Below, piece after piece: positions 15,147 through 23,239 of a stretch of 45,063 bases of DNA; the stretch's first letter is position 1, and each line of letters starts with the position of its first letter. The position numbers and the translations under genes were made by a program. The DNA is taken from IMG/VR virus record IMGVR_UViG_3300036770_001504, positions 1 to 45,063 of that record; one strand, given 5' to 3'. The stretch comes from a virus. The notes beneath the pieces were generated by a model. That model made no database searches. It saw nothing but the letters and a program-made list of their open reading frames with translations, and was not told the origin of the DNA.

Positions 15147-15787
15147 TAGCAATGAAACCACCTCATAAATTTTTTGAAAGATATTTAGACAATAATTTAG
15201 ATGAACTTTATAATTATTTAGAAGATCAACTAGATTTATTGATTTCTGGAAAATTGGTAGAAATTGATTCTGAAATTTTGTCAAAATTTAATAAATACAA
15301 TGGTGCACCAACTCAACTAGGCATGCACTATAATATTTTTAATTTTGAAAATAAATTTATAAAAAATTTACAAAATGCATTAAGAGATGCGGTAAAAGAA
15401 GCATGCGAGTATTATGGTCACGATTATGAATCAATGAAATATATGATACATGGTTGGTATAACTATGATCCAAAAACTATGGATGGTTCTTCTGGAGTCA
15501 ACCCACTAAAAAATGATAAATTTTATCACGATCATATGGGCGGAGAAGGCGCCCCAGTTTATCATGGTTATTATTGTGTAAATGCAGAGCCATCAATAAC
15601 ATACTATAAAATAAATAACGAAATTGATTTTGAAAATCATAATAAAAATAATCGAGCAATAGTTTCTGAAACTGGACATCCCCACGGAAGAGATGATTGG
15701 TATCAAGATAAGCCAAGAATTACTATTGCCTACGATATTATTCCAACATCTCACTATACGTTTGATAGTTTATGGATTGATTTATGA
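15143..15787 (+). CDS. Putative 2OG-Fe(II) oxygenase, copy 2 of a tandem pair
   Basis: A 214-residue protein. The start is placed at ATG 15143 because it overlaps the previous stop as ATGA and because homology with copy 1 begins right after (PPHKFFER). It carries FYHDHMGGEGAP, GYYCVNAEPSITYYK, SETGHPHGRDDW and KPRITIAYDIIP, preserving the His and Arg positions of copy 1 despite clear divergence elsewhere. Retention of two divergent copies suggests different substrates or a heterodimer. Function is inferred from fold motifs only. Confidence 0.72.
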   Translation: MIAMKPPHKFFERYLDNNLDELYNYLEDQLDLLISGKLVEIDSEILSKFNKYNGAPTQLGMHYNIFNFENKFIKNLQNALRDAVKEACEYYGHDYESMKYMIHGWYNYDPKTMDGSSGVNPLKNDKFYHDHMGGEGAPVYHGYYCVNAEPSITYYKINNEIDFENHNKNNRAIVSETGHPHGRDDWYQDKPRITIAYDIIPTSHYTFDSLWIDL

Positions 15788-15915
15788 AAAAATTTTTGTG
15801 CTTTGTTTTGGGGCATAAAAAAGAAACAAAAGAATGTCCAATTACAGGTGCTAAACAAATTATATGTTTGAGATGTTTTCCCCAAAAGCATTCATCTAGA
15901 ATGAGTTTTAATTAA
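15784..15915 (+). CDS. Small Cys/His protein, possible zinc ribbon-like
   Basis: A 43-residue ORF starting in an ATGA overlap with the oxygenase. It begins MKKFLCFVLGHKKETKECP and continues to ICLRCF, giving the pattern C-x4-GH...C...C-x2-C. Small phage proteins with the pattern 'LC..fGHk....C.rCg' (DUF1660-like) are common and probably bind zinc; the role is unknown. AT content and coupling to the upstream gene support it as a real gene, but there is little else to support it. Confidence 0.55.
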   Translation: MKKFLCFVLGHKKETKECPITGAKQIICLRCFPQKHSSRMSFN

Positions 15916-15938
15916 GTATAAACTTAAAGAATAACATT

Positions 15939-15963
15939 AGAGTTTTGCAAAACTAAAAACTCT
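15939..15963 (+). promoter_or_regulatory. Inverted repeat / operator candidate upstream of ribonucleotide reductase
   Basis: AGAGTTTT (15939-15946) and AAAACTCT (15956-15963) form an inverted repeat. Overlapping it, GTTTTGCAAAAC (15942-15953) is a perfect 12-bp palindrome. It occupies the position of the -35 of the promoter at 15963-15971, and no T-run follows, so an operator is more likely than a terminator. Confidence 0.4.
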
Positions 15964-15971
15964 GGTATACT
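15963..15971 (+). promoter_or_regulatory. Extended -10 promoter for ribonucleotide reductase
   Basis: TG-g-TATACT is followed by a 32-nt leader region that holds an AAAGGAG SD before the ATG at 16004. Confidence 0.55.
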
Positions 15972-16003
15972 TAAACAATAACAGTTTTTAAAGGAGCAAA
16001 TCG

Positions 16004-18034
16004 ATGTCAGATTTTTTTAGTTTTCGTTTGTCTGAAGAATTCGTAAATGAGTATAAAACAAAAGAGGCGCCATTCGGTTTTTCAGACGCAGGTGGCAATT
16101 CATTGGGAGAGATTACATTTATTCGTACCTACTCTCGTATGAAAGAAGATGGAACTAAAGAAAGATGGTATGAGGTTTGTCGTCGTGTAATCGAGGGCAT
16201 GTATTCAGCACAAAAGAATCATGCAAAAGAAAACAGGCTACCGTGGAATGATTATAAGGCTCAATCATCAGCAAAAGAAGCATATGATCGTTTGTTTAAT
16301 TTAAAATGGACACCACCAGGAAGAGGATTGTGGTCTTTTGGCACTGCTCTGACAATGGAAAAGAAAAATTCTGCAGCACTACAAAATTGTGCCATGGTTT
16401 CTACAAAAGACATAGACAGAAATGATCCAGGACAACTATTTGGCTGGGTAATGGATGCCCTTATGATGGGCGTGGGCGTAGGCTTTGATACTTTGGGCGG
16501 GGAGAAAAATTTACCTATTTATGACCCTACGGAGCCAGCACAAATATATGAAATACCAGATACCCGTGAAGGTTGGGTTGAATCTGTTAGATTATTAATT
16601 AATTCATTTTTAAAGCCCAACATGTATATTCAAGAGTTTAATTATGATCTTATTAGGCCCCTAGGCGCCCCTATAAAGGGCTTTGGAGGCACTGCAAGCG
16701 GTCCTGCACCACTTATACAACTACATAAGCAGATTAGGTCTGTAATAGGCGGTAGGGCTGGAGAAACACTAGACTCAAGAGCAATCGTAGATATCGTAAA
16801 CCTTATTGGTACCTGCGTAGTGTCAGGAAATGTTAGACGATCTGCTACCCTGGCTTTAGGCGGAGCAGAAGACAAAGATTTTATGAATTTAAAAAATGCT
16901 GAAGTTTTTCCTGAGCGTAATTCTTTTGATCCAGAAAATCCAGGGTGGGCATGGATGTCTAATAACTCCATTTCTGCGACGGTAGGTACAAAGTATGAAG
17001 ACTATGTAGACCTAATAGTAAACAATGGAGAGCCAGGATTCATTTGGCTTGATGTGGCTAGAAACTATGGTCGTTTGGCTGATCCAAAGGATGGTAAAGA
17101 TTATCGTGTCATGGGCTTTAATCCATGTGCAGAGCAACCATTGGAGTCATACGAATTGTGTACTTTGGTTGAAGTGCACTTAAATCGTCATGAGTCTAAA
17201 GAAGACTTTTTACGTACATTAAAGTTTGCATATTTGTATGGCAAGACGGTAACGCTAATTCCTACACACTGGCAACAGACAAATGGAATCATGCAGCGTA
17301 ATCGTCGTATCGGAACATCTCTTACAGGTATTGCTTCATTCTCAGACAAATTTGGCTTGCCTGTTGTGAGAGAATGGATGGACGAAGGATACAAGACTAT
17401 CCGTAAATATGATCATTCATACTCAGAATGGTTATGTGTTCGTGAATCCATTAGAGTCACAACTGTTAAGCCATCAGGGTCTGTATCAATTCTTTCTGGC
17501 GCAACGCCAGGAGTTCACTGGGCACCAGGCGGAGATTATTTCTTAAGAGCAATTAGATTTGGAAATACTGACCCAATGATTCATTTATTTAAGGCTGCTG
17601 GATATAAGATAGAAGATGATCTTGTATCTGCGAATACAACTGTCGTATATTTCCCAGTGCATTCTGGACATCCAAGATCTGAAAAAGATGTTACCTTATT
17701 TGAAAAGATTGCGCTTGCTGCTACTGCTCAGAAATATTGGTCTGATAATGGCGTTTCTGTAACGCTTTCATTTGACAAAGAAACTGAAGCAAAGCATGTT
17801 GCGCCTGCGCTCCACATGTACGAAGGACAACTAAAGGCTGTTTCATTTTTACCAATGGGCAATACTGTCTATCCACAGCAGCCATATACTCAGATTACTG
17901 AAGAAGAGTATAATAGTTATATCGGCCAGATTAAAAAGATCGATTGGTCTGCTATTTATGATGGCGCCGAGAATTTGGAGGCACAGGGAGAGATGTATTG
18001 TACAACTGATTCTTGTGAAATAAAGATAGGATAA
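16004..18034 (+). CDS. nrdJ: Class II (adenosylcobalamin-dependent) ribonucleoside-triphosphate reductase, monomeric type
   Basis: A 676-residue protein. Active-site elements known from the Lactobacillus leichmannii enzyme are present. NPCAEQPLESYELC contains Asn373, Cys375, Glu377 and Cys386, with the same 11-residue Cys-Cys spacing as C408/C419. LQNCAMVS gives Cys129 (C119 equivalent). The C-terminal CTTDSC (Cys666, Cys671) matches the redox-shuttle pair C731/C736. TVKPSGSVSILSG and LPMGN are further family motifs. It reduces ribonucleotides to deoxyribonucleotides using B12, supplying dNTPs for phage replication, and it implies a host that makes or imports cobalamin. It sits in a metabolic island between tail gene blocks and has its own promoter and a possible operator. 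Confidence 0.93.
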   Translation: MSDFFSFRLSEEFVNEYKTKEAPFGFSDAGGNSLGEITFIRTYSRMKEDGTKERWYEVCRRVIEGMYSAQKNHAKENRLPWNDYKAQSSAKEAYDRLFNLKWTPPGRGLWSFGTALTMEKKNSAALQNCAMVSTKDIDRNDPGQLFGWVMDALMMGVGVGFDTLGGEKNLPIYDPTEPAQIYEIPDTREGWVESVRLLINSFLKPNMYIQEFNYDLIRPLGAPIKGFGGTASGPAPLIQLHKQIRSVIGGRAGETLDSRAIVDIVNLIGTCVVSGNVRRSATLALGGAEDKDFMNLKNAEVFPERNSFDPENPGWAWMSNNSISATVGTKYEDYVDLIVNNGEPGFIWLDVARNYGRLADPKDGKDYRVMGFNPCAEQPLESYELCTLVEVHLNRHESKEDFLRTLKFAYLYGKTVTLIPTHWQQTNGIMQRNRRIGTSLTGIASFSDKFGLPVVREWMDEGYKTIRKYDHSYSEWLCVRESIRVTTVKPSGSVSILSGATPGVHWAPGGDYFLRAIRFGNTDPMIHLFKAAGYKIEDDLVSANTTVVYFPVHSGHPRSEKDVTLFEKIALAATAQKYWSDNGVSVTLSFDKETEAKHVAPALHMYEGQLKAVSFLPMGNTVYPQQPYTQITEEEYNSYIGQIKKIDWSAIYDGAENLEAQGEMYCTTDSCEIKIG

Positions 18035-18036
18035 TT

Positions 18037-18645
18037 ATGAATATTGTAGAAAATTTTATTAGCGAAGAAGATGTTAAAGTAATACAAGAATATATAAAAA
18101 CTATTAAATTTAACACTAAGGAAGATCATGATCCACTACATGATAAATTATTTAGCATAGAAAATAATCATTTTGATATTCACACAAGAGGAGAAATGCC
18201 AGATCATATCCTTGAAATTTTTTCAAAATATTCAAAAGGATTTTATAAAATTGTACAAGATTTAAATGAAGAAGAATATCATCCTCCAATGTTTTCTAAG
18301 CACTACATACTAAGGTATAAGGAGGGCGCTAATTCTCCAGTTCATCATAATGAAGATTCAAAGCCGAAGGGCACGTATGGGTCAATCATTGTTTGGCAAA
18401 ACGCAGACTCTGGAGGAGAAATAACATTCCCTTATTTAGAAAAAACAATTAAAACAAATCCAGGAGATTTAGTTTTCTTTGAAGAATTAGAATTAAATTC
18501 TCGTGGAATTTCAGACATACTTTCTGGCAACATGTTTATTTCTGAAGCCTGGATGGGTAAAAAGGGACAACTTTGGATGGAAAACAGAACCACATATGAA
18601 GAAGTTAACTGGGACGATTGGGAAATAAAAGGATTTCATGAATAA
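18037..18645 (+). CDS. 2OG-Fe(II) oxygenase-fold protein, degenerate iron site
   Basis: A 202-residue protein following the reductase after 2 nt. The double-stranded beta-helix is visible in SPVHHNEDSKPKGTYGSIIVWQ, SGGEITFPYLEKTIKTNPGD and LVFFEE. The first ligands could be His104 with Glu106 (HxE), but the usual distal His is missing (ELNSRGISDI) and the 2OG-binding Arg/Lys is replaced (SGNMFISEAW). It may therefore be inactive, bind another cofactor, or be a partner of the next protein. Its end overlaps that gene by 8 nt. Confidence 0.65.
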   Translation: MNIVENFISEEDVKVIQEYIKTIKFNTKEDHDPLHDKLFSIENNHFDIHTRGEMPDHILEIFSKYSKGFYKIVQDLNEEEYHPPMFSKHYILRYKEGANSPVHHNEDSKPKGTYGSIIVWQNADSGGEITFPYLEKTIKTNPGDLVFFEELELNSRGISDILSGNMFISEAWMGKKGQLWMENRTTYEEVNWDDWEIKGFHE

Positions 18646-19147
18646 TCTTGTTAAACATATTCCAAATTTTATGAATGCAACAGATGCTGTAAACGTTTAT
18701 TTATATGCAAAAGATAATGATTCTTTATTTACAGAATACGGGAATAACGAAAAAGAGTTTACTTTTCATGCTAGTTTTACAGATGAAGATATTAAAAATA
18801 TTTTAAATGAATATGGGAAAAATGTTTGGAATTTTGTTTCTGAAAATTATAACGGAGAATTTGCTCAATATGACAATTCAAAAACACATATTGCCAAATT
18901 TACAGAGGGATACGGAATGCATGAGCATTTTGATTCAACAAAACCAAACGATATAGCAACGTTAATTTATATTAATGACAACTATGATGGAGGAGACATT
19001 TATTTCCCAGAACTTGGAATTTCTATTAAACCAGGCATAGGAGATTTAGTTTGTTTTCCAGATACACCAGACTTTGTCCATGGAGTAAAGCCAATTACAA
19101 ATGGCATAAGATATACGTCTCCAAGATGGATAACACGGCTGGTATGA
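18638..19147 (+). CDS. 2OG-Fe(II) oxygenase (prolyl 4-hydroxylase-like)
   Basis: A 169-residue protein with an intact site: HEHFD gives His97 and Asp99, DFVHGV gives His148, and NGIRYTSPRW gives Arg158. The strands LIYINDNYDGGDIYFPELG and KPGIGDLVCFPDT are typical of the P4H/PiuC-type fold. It is closely related in layout to the product at 6219. The start lies within the previous gene, so the two are translationally coupled. The substrate is unknown; modification of virion proteins or of a host metabolite are both possible. Confidence 0.83.
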   Translation: MNNLVKHIPNFMNATDAVNVYLYAKDNDSLFTEYGNNEKEFTFHASFTDEDIKNILNEYGKNVWNFVSENYNGEFAQYDNSKTHIAKFTEGYGMHEHFDSTKPNDIATLIYINDNYDGGDIYFPELGISIKPGIGDLVCFPDTPDFVHGVKPITNGIRYTSPRWITRLV

Positions 19148-19153
19148 TAAAAT
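19145..19153 (+). promoter_or_regulatory. Extended -10 promoter, near-leaderless
   Basis: TG-a-TAAAAT overlaps the TGA stop (19145-19147) of the oxygenase gene and ends 9 nt before the ATG at 19163, which has no SD. Confidence 0.4.
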
Positions 19154-19162
19154 ATACCCATA

Positions 19163-22100
19163 ATGTCTAGTCCTTCTAATCTATATGCTGAAAAAATATA
19201 TGCGGAACATCCGCAGTTTTTGTGGGCACTAGATGATCAGGCTGATTATGTATCATTAATATCTGAATCAAACAGAGACATGTCTTTATGGTCAATAGAT
19301 AATGGATCATCTATTGAAACAGAAGAACTTTTAGATGCACCTTTTCCAGACAGTATAATTAACAAGGTTACGCCAACAGCAGTATTATCAGAAACATTTT
19401 CTATGACTCTGGTAAGTCCAGAAATAATCAATGTAGATAATTTAAATCAAATTCTTAAAACATTTTCTATAGGATCCTATTTTTATACTGCAAGCCCATA
19501 TGCCTTAAGTATTGATATTGGATATAGATATTATGATGATGCTCTAGAAACATATGTTGATGTTTTAAAGACATATGACGCATCATTAAAGGATAGATGG
19601 TATTTTCTTTCAGAAACTTTTAGACCTCAATTTGAAAACTCTATAATAAGACTGATTATTAAAATAAATTACTTGGGTACATCAGAAGAATTATCAGATT
19701 ATATATTTTATATTAACGGAGTAACCATAGGTCAATGGGCAGAAGAATTTCAATCAAGTTCTCTAGGCGTTACGCCAATAACCATTCCATCTAATATTGC
19801 ATTAGAAAGTTCAGATGTTGTGCAAGCGTCAGCATATGGATTATCTGAAGATTTTGGATATTATCTAATAAAAGATAATTCTTTGACCGCTAAAAATTTT
19901 GGAGTTCCAATGGTTTTTGGATCTCAGAATGTAACTAAGTTATACGACAACGAAAACAAGCCAAGCGTAATAGTGCCCTCTAATGGCATGTTGTCTAATG
20001 GCGGAAGATATCAAGAATTTACTTTAGAGTTTTGGTTAAGAACAAATAATTCTTCCTCAGTATCAAAAAGATTAGTTGGGCCAATTGGGTCTACAGACGG
20101 TATTTATCTAGACGGACCATTTTTAATATTAAAAATTAACAACGAATATTCTTCTTATTATGTAGGGCAATGGGAAAGGCCAATGCTAATTCATTGGAGG
20201 TATTCCACAAACTTATCTACAGTGCTTTTAAATGGAGAAGAGATTATAAATTTAATTTTAGATAGTTCGGCCTTGTCCTTGCCAGAAAAATTAAATGAAC
20301 TTGATAAAGATCAAGACTGGATAGGCTTTTATGCTTATACAGATATTCAGCCAGTAGAGTTAGACTGTGTGGCAATTTATCCATACCTTGTCCCGTCCTT
20401 GGTTGCAAAAAGAAGGTTTGTATATGGTCAAGGCGTTCAGTATCCAGAGAACCTAAACTCATCTTATGGTGGAAGCACAGTATTGTTTGATTATGCTTTT
20501 GCAGATTATACAAAAAATTATAACTATCCAGATTTAGGTTCATGGAGTCAAGCATCATTAGACAATGTTGTTGTTGAAGATAACTACCTAAAGTCTCCAG
20601 CATTTTCTACTCCAGAAATATTTATAGATGATGTTACTAAAACACAATCTGATCTATTTACAGACTGTGCAGTAATTCAAAATGAAGAATCATTGTTCTT
20701 AGATCTTAGGCCTTCTGGAGATTGGGATAATGTTAATTCGTATTTATATTTTAATAATTTTGCTATAGACGGACAAGTTCCTCATGCTTTTTATGGGTTA
20801 TTTAAAAAATCATCAGTATATCTAGGTACAGAAGTGCTCATAAGGCTAGAGGATCAATCATCTAATTACTTTTCTATAGAAATTGTTGGAAATGACATTC
20901 ATTATATTCTTAAATATGGAGAAGAAAGTCCAATTATTATATATGAGGCCTTGTCTATTCCAGATGATGAAATTTTTGCCGTAGGTGTTGAAATAGATGT
21001 CTTCAGAGATTACTTTGGAAATGATGTAACTTCATTTTTTACCAATCCAAACCTTTCTATGTATGTTGGTGGAACAAAAGAATTTACAAAAACATTTACT
21101 GGCAATATATATAAAATAGGTCTTTCTTCTGAAAAAAATGTAAAAGACATTTCAAATCTTTTCAATTTATTTGGAGTGCCAAAAGATTATGAAAATATAT
21201 TTAATTTGTATGGCCCAACAATTGATTATGATGGCGGAGACGCAGATCAAGAGTTTTGGCAATATGTTCTTGACGGAGGATCTCATTCCGCATTTTTAAC
21301 AAGCCAACTTTCAGGTCATAACCCAAGTTGTGGAATAACTCCTAAAAATTATTTTGACAGTTTTTATTTAGATGTTGATATTCGAGGATCTTGGAAAGAC
21401 TACATTCCATTGTCATATTTTGGGCAGTATATAACTGACGAGTATGGAGACAGTAAGTTTGGTCTAGACTTTATACAGTTTAATATAAATTATCCAGCAC
21501 CAACAAAATTTAAAGAAACAGAATCTATCAGTGAAGATGGATGGCTTTATTCCGAACTTGCAGCAGAATATTCTTATCCAGTTCAAAGAACCTATGAAGC
21601 ATTAGACAATTATCTTTATACTGGATATGTTGATTATCAAGACTTAGCAGAAAAATCTATTAAAACTTATTCTTATGATACCTCAGATGCAATTCTAAAA
21701 ACATATATTACTTTTGAATATTTAGAAACTGGGGCAAATGCAACTAATGGATTTTTTGCAAACACACAATATGTTCCCAAAAATGGCGTAATTTCTCCAG
21801 GGGACGAATGGATAAATACAAAATATGAAGTTGTAGACAATATAATTATTTATCCACCTAAGGGTGCTGACTTTAATGATCTTGCCATAGTCGTGCATTT
21901 AGAGTTTGAGGTAGATGGAATTAAATATCAGCCAGTAAAGATCAAAAATCTACAGTTAGCATCTCAAGCATTTAATTACAACACAGCAAACAATGTTGGT
22001 ACCAGATTTGGTACTAATGTTTATCCATATGTTAACAATGGATATTATTATAATTATAAAGCAAAAAATCCTTTCACCATATACAAGGGGTCATCACCTT

Positions 22101-22852
22101 ACTTATATCTGACAAGATACTCAGGGCTAGAAATGCGGGGAGACTATGATCCACTTATTAATCGTGGAGTAGCCATACCAGTTAATTCAAGCAAAACACA
22201 GAATTACGAAGTTATGGCAATGCAATCTTTGATTAGATTTAATGGAGACTTTTTCCCATATGCACCAACAAAGGTTATGCAAATAAATGCAAAAAATAAA
22301 GTTATTAAATTTTATATGGTAGCAAATCATCCAACTGGCAAAAGGGCAAAAATATATGCAATAGATGGAAACACTGGTGCATTATATGATGGTATTGTAT
22401 TTTATCTAAATGGACAAATTGTTAAGGAGCCTATATTAAATATTAATGAATGGGCGATGCTAGGCATAGGCTTCCCAAGTATTTTAAACTTTAAGTCATA
22501 CGCTGGATCTATTATGATAAATGGTCCTATTATTTTTAATAGCCTATCTTATTATCAGACTACAAATCTTCAGGCAATTCAGTCTGTAACGAAAAGACCA
22601 TGGGCAAGGGTAAAGTTTGCCCTAGAAGGACTGTTTGATTGGGAATACTGGAATCAATATTATTTATGGCAAGGGGTACTGGTTCAGTCGTCAGTTAGTT
22701 ATTATGGAGTAAATCCGTCTGATCTTTATAAGGCCTATACAGGAACAAATAAAATAATTATTGATGATGACCGTGTTTTTAGTATTCAGGAGTACGAATA
22801 CTCAGTATTTAAAGACCTGCTATGGCAATCACAAATATCAGACCCAGTATAA
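19163..22852 (+). CDS. Large minor tail protein with LamG/concanavalin-like domain
   Basis: A 1229-residue Tyr/Asn/Asp-rich protein with no signal peptide. Residues about 270-415 form a LamG-type jelly roll (FTLEFWLRTNN, GPFLILKINN, WRYSTNLSTVLLNGEEI, IGFYAYT), and a weaker similar region lies around 530-660. The remainder is beta-rich. Such proteins sit at phage tail tips and bind glycans; here the gene lies just ahead of the head module rather than after the tape measure, which is unusual. It was identified by length, composition and the LamG pattern; the exact role is unknown. Confidence 0.7.
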   Translation: MSSPSNLYAEKIYAEHPQFLWALDDQADYVSLISESNRDMSLWSIDNGSSIETEELLDAPFPDSIINKVTPTAVLSETFSMTLVSPEIINVDNLNQILKTFSIGSYFYTASPYALSIDIGYRYYDDALETYVDVLKTYDASLKDRWYFLSETFRPQFENSIIRLIIKINYLGTSEELSDYIFYINGVTIGQWAEEFQSSSLGVTPITIPSNIALESSDVVQASAYGLSEDFGYYLIKDNSLTAKNFGVPMVFGSQNVTKLYDNENKPSVIVPSNGMLSNGGRYQEFTLEFWLRTNNSSSVSKRLVGPIGSTDGIYLDGPFLILKINNEYSSYYVGQWERPMLIHWRYSTNLSTVLLNGEEIINLILDSSALSLPEKLNELDKDQDWIGFYAYTDIQPVELDCVAIYPYLVPSLVAKRRFVYGQGVQYPENLNSSYGGSTVLFDYAFADYTKNYNYPDLGSWSQASLDNVVVEDNYLKSPAFSTPEIFIDDVTKTQSDLFTDCAVIQNEESLFLDLRPSGDWDNVNSYLYFNNFAIDGQVPHAFYGLFKKSSVYLGTEVLIRLEDQSSNYFSIEIVGNDIHYILKYGEESPIIIYEALSIPDDEIFAVGVEIDVFRDYFGNDVTSFFTNPNLSMYVGGTKEFTKTFTGNIYKIGLSSEKNVKDISNLFNLFGVPKDYENIFNLYGPTIDYDGGDADQEFWQYVLDGGSHSAFLTSQLSGHNPSCGITPKNYFDSFYLDVDIRGSWKDYIPLSYFGQYITDEYGDSKFGLDFIQFNINYPAPTKFKETESISEDGWLYSELAAEYSYPVQRTYEALDNYLYTGYVDYQDLAEKSIKTYSYDTSDAILKTYITFEYLETGANATNGFFANTQYVPKNGVISPGDEWINTKYEVVDNIIIYPPKGADFNDLAIVVHLEFEVDGIKYQPVKIKNLQLASQAFNYNTANNVGTRFGTNVYPYVNNGYYYNYKAKNPFTIYKGSSPYLYLTRYSGLEMRGDYDPLINRGVAIPVNSSKTQNYEVMAMQSLIRFNGDFFPYAPTKVMQINAKNKVIKFYMVANHPTGKRAKIYAIDGNTGALYDGIVFYLNGQIVKEPILNINEWAMLGIGFPSILNFKSYAGSIMINGPIIFNSLSYYQTTNLQAIQSVTKRPWARVKFALEGLFDWEYWNQYYLWQGVLVQSSVSYYGVNPSDLYKAYTGTNKIIIDDDRVFSIQEYEYSVFKDLLWQSQISDPV

Positions 22853-22854
22853 TA

Positions 22855-22863
22855 TGGTATACT
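22855..22863 (+). promoter_or_regulatory. Extended -10 promoter, leaderless start
   Basis: TG-g-TATACT ends 7 nt before the ATG at 22871 and begins 2 nt after the preceding stop codon. It is the first promoter of the head module. Confidence 0.55.
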
Positions 22864-22870
22864 ATTGGTA

Positions 22871-23239
22871 ATGAAAAAGAAAAATCCTAACCAAATTGGT
22901 AAGTCAAAGATTAAAGTCATCGATAAGATGTACGACTGGGGCATATATGTCTGGAAAAAACAAAATGGAAAGTGGTTTACAGACGGCCAGGGCAACGTAT
23001 TAAATATACCTTCCATGAAGGGCGATATATCAAAAATAGCAGAATTAAAGAAAGTGGCAGCCCATTATGGCGAGCCAGATGGAGAGGCTGTATTTTTTGC
23101 AGGGCTTAACAGAGTAAGTGATGAAGAGTATGCAGAGCAAAAACAAAGAATGGCAGAAGGACTTATTCCAAATATGAATGATCTTGGAGCCGTACATGCA
23201 GCACAGCAAACAATTAAAAAATATGGAGTTGAAGACTAA
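22871..23239 (+). CDS. Small conserved head-module protein upstream of portal
   Basis: A 122-residue protein with a basic start (MKKKNPNQIGKSKIK), then YDWGIYVWKKQNGKWFTDGQG, HYGEPDGEAVFFAGLNRVSDEEY and GLIPNMNDLGA. I associate this pattern with small genes next to the portal in actinobacteriophages; no function is assigned. The start at ATG 22871, rather than an upstream TTG at 22865, is chosen because it sits at leaderless distance from the -10 box. Its stop overlaps the portal start (TAATG), implying matched expression. Confidence 0.7.
   Translation: MKKKNPNQIGKSKIKVIDKMYDWGIYVWKKQNGKWFTDGQGNVLNIPSMKGDISKIAELKKVAAHYGEPDGEAVFFAGLNRVSDEEYAEQKQRMAEGLIPNMNDLGAVHAAQQTIKKYGVED

Noticed and set aside
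15939-15963. Rho-independent terminator before ribonucleotide reductase
   Set aside because: The stem is AT-rich and is followed by GGTATACTT rather than a T-run; it fits an operator better.
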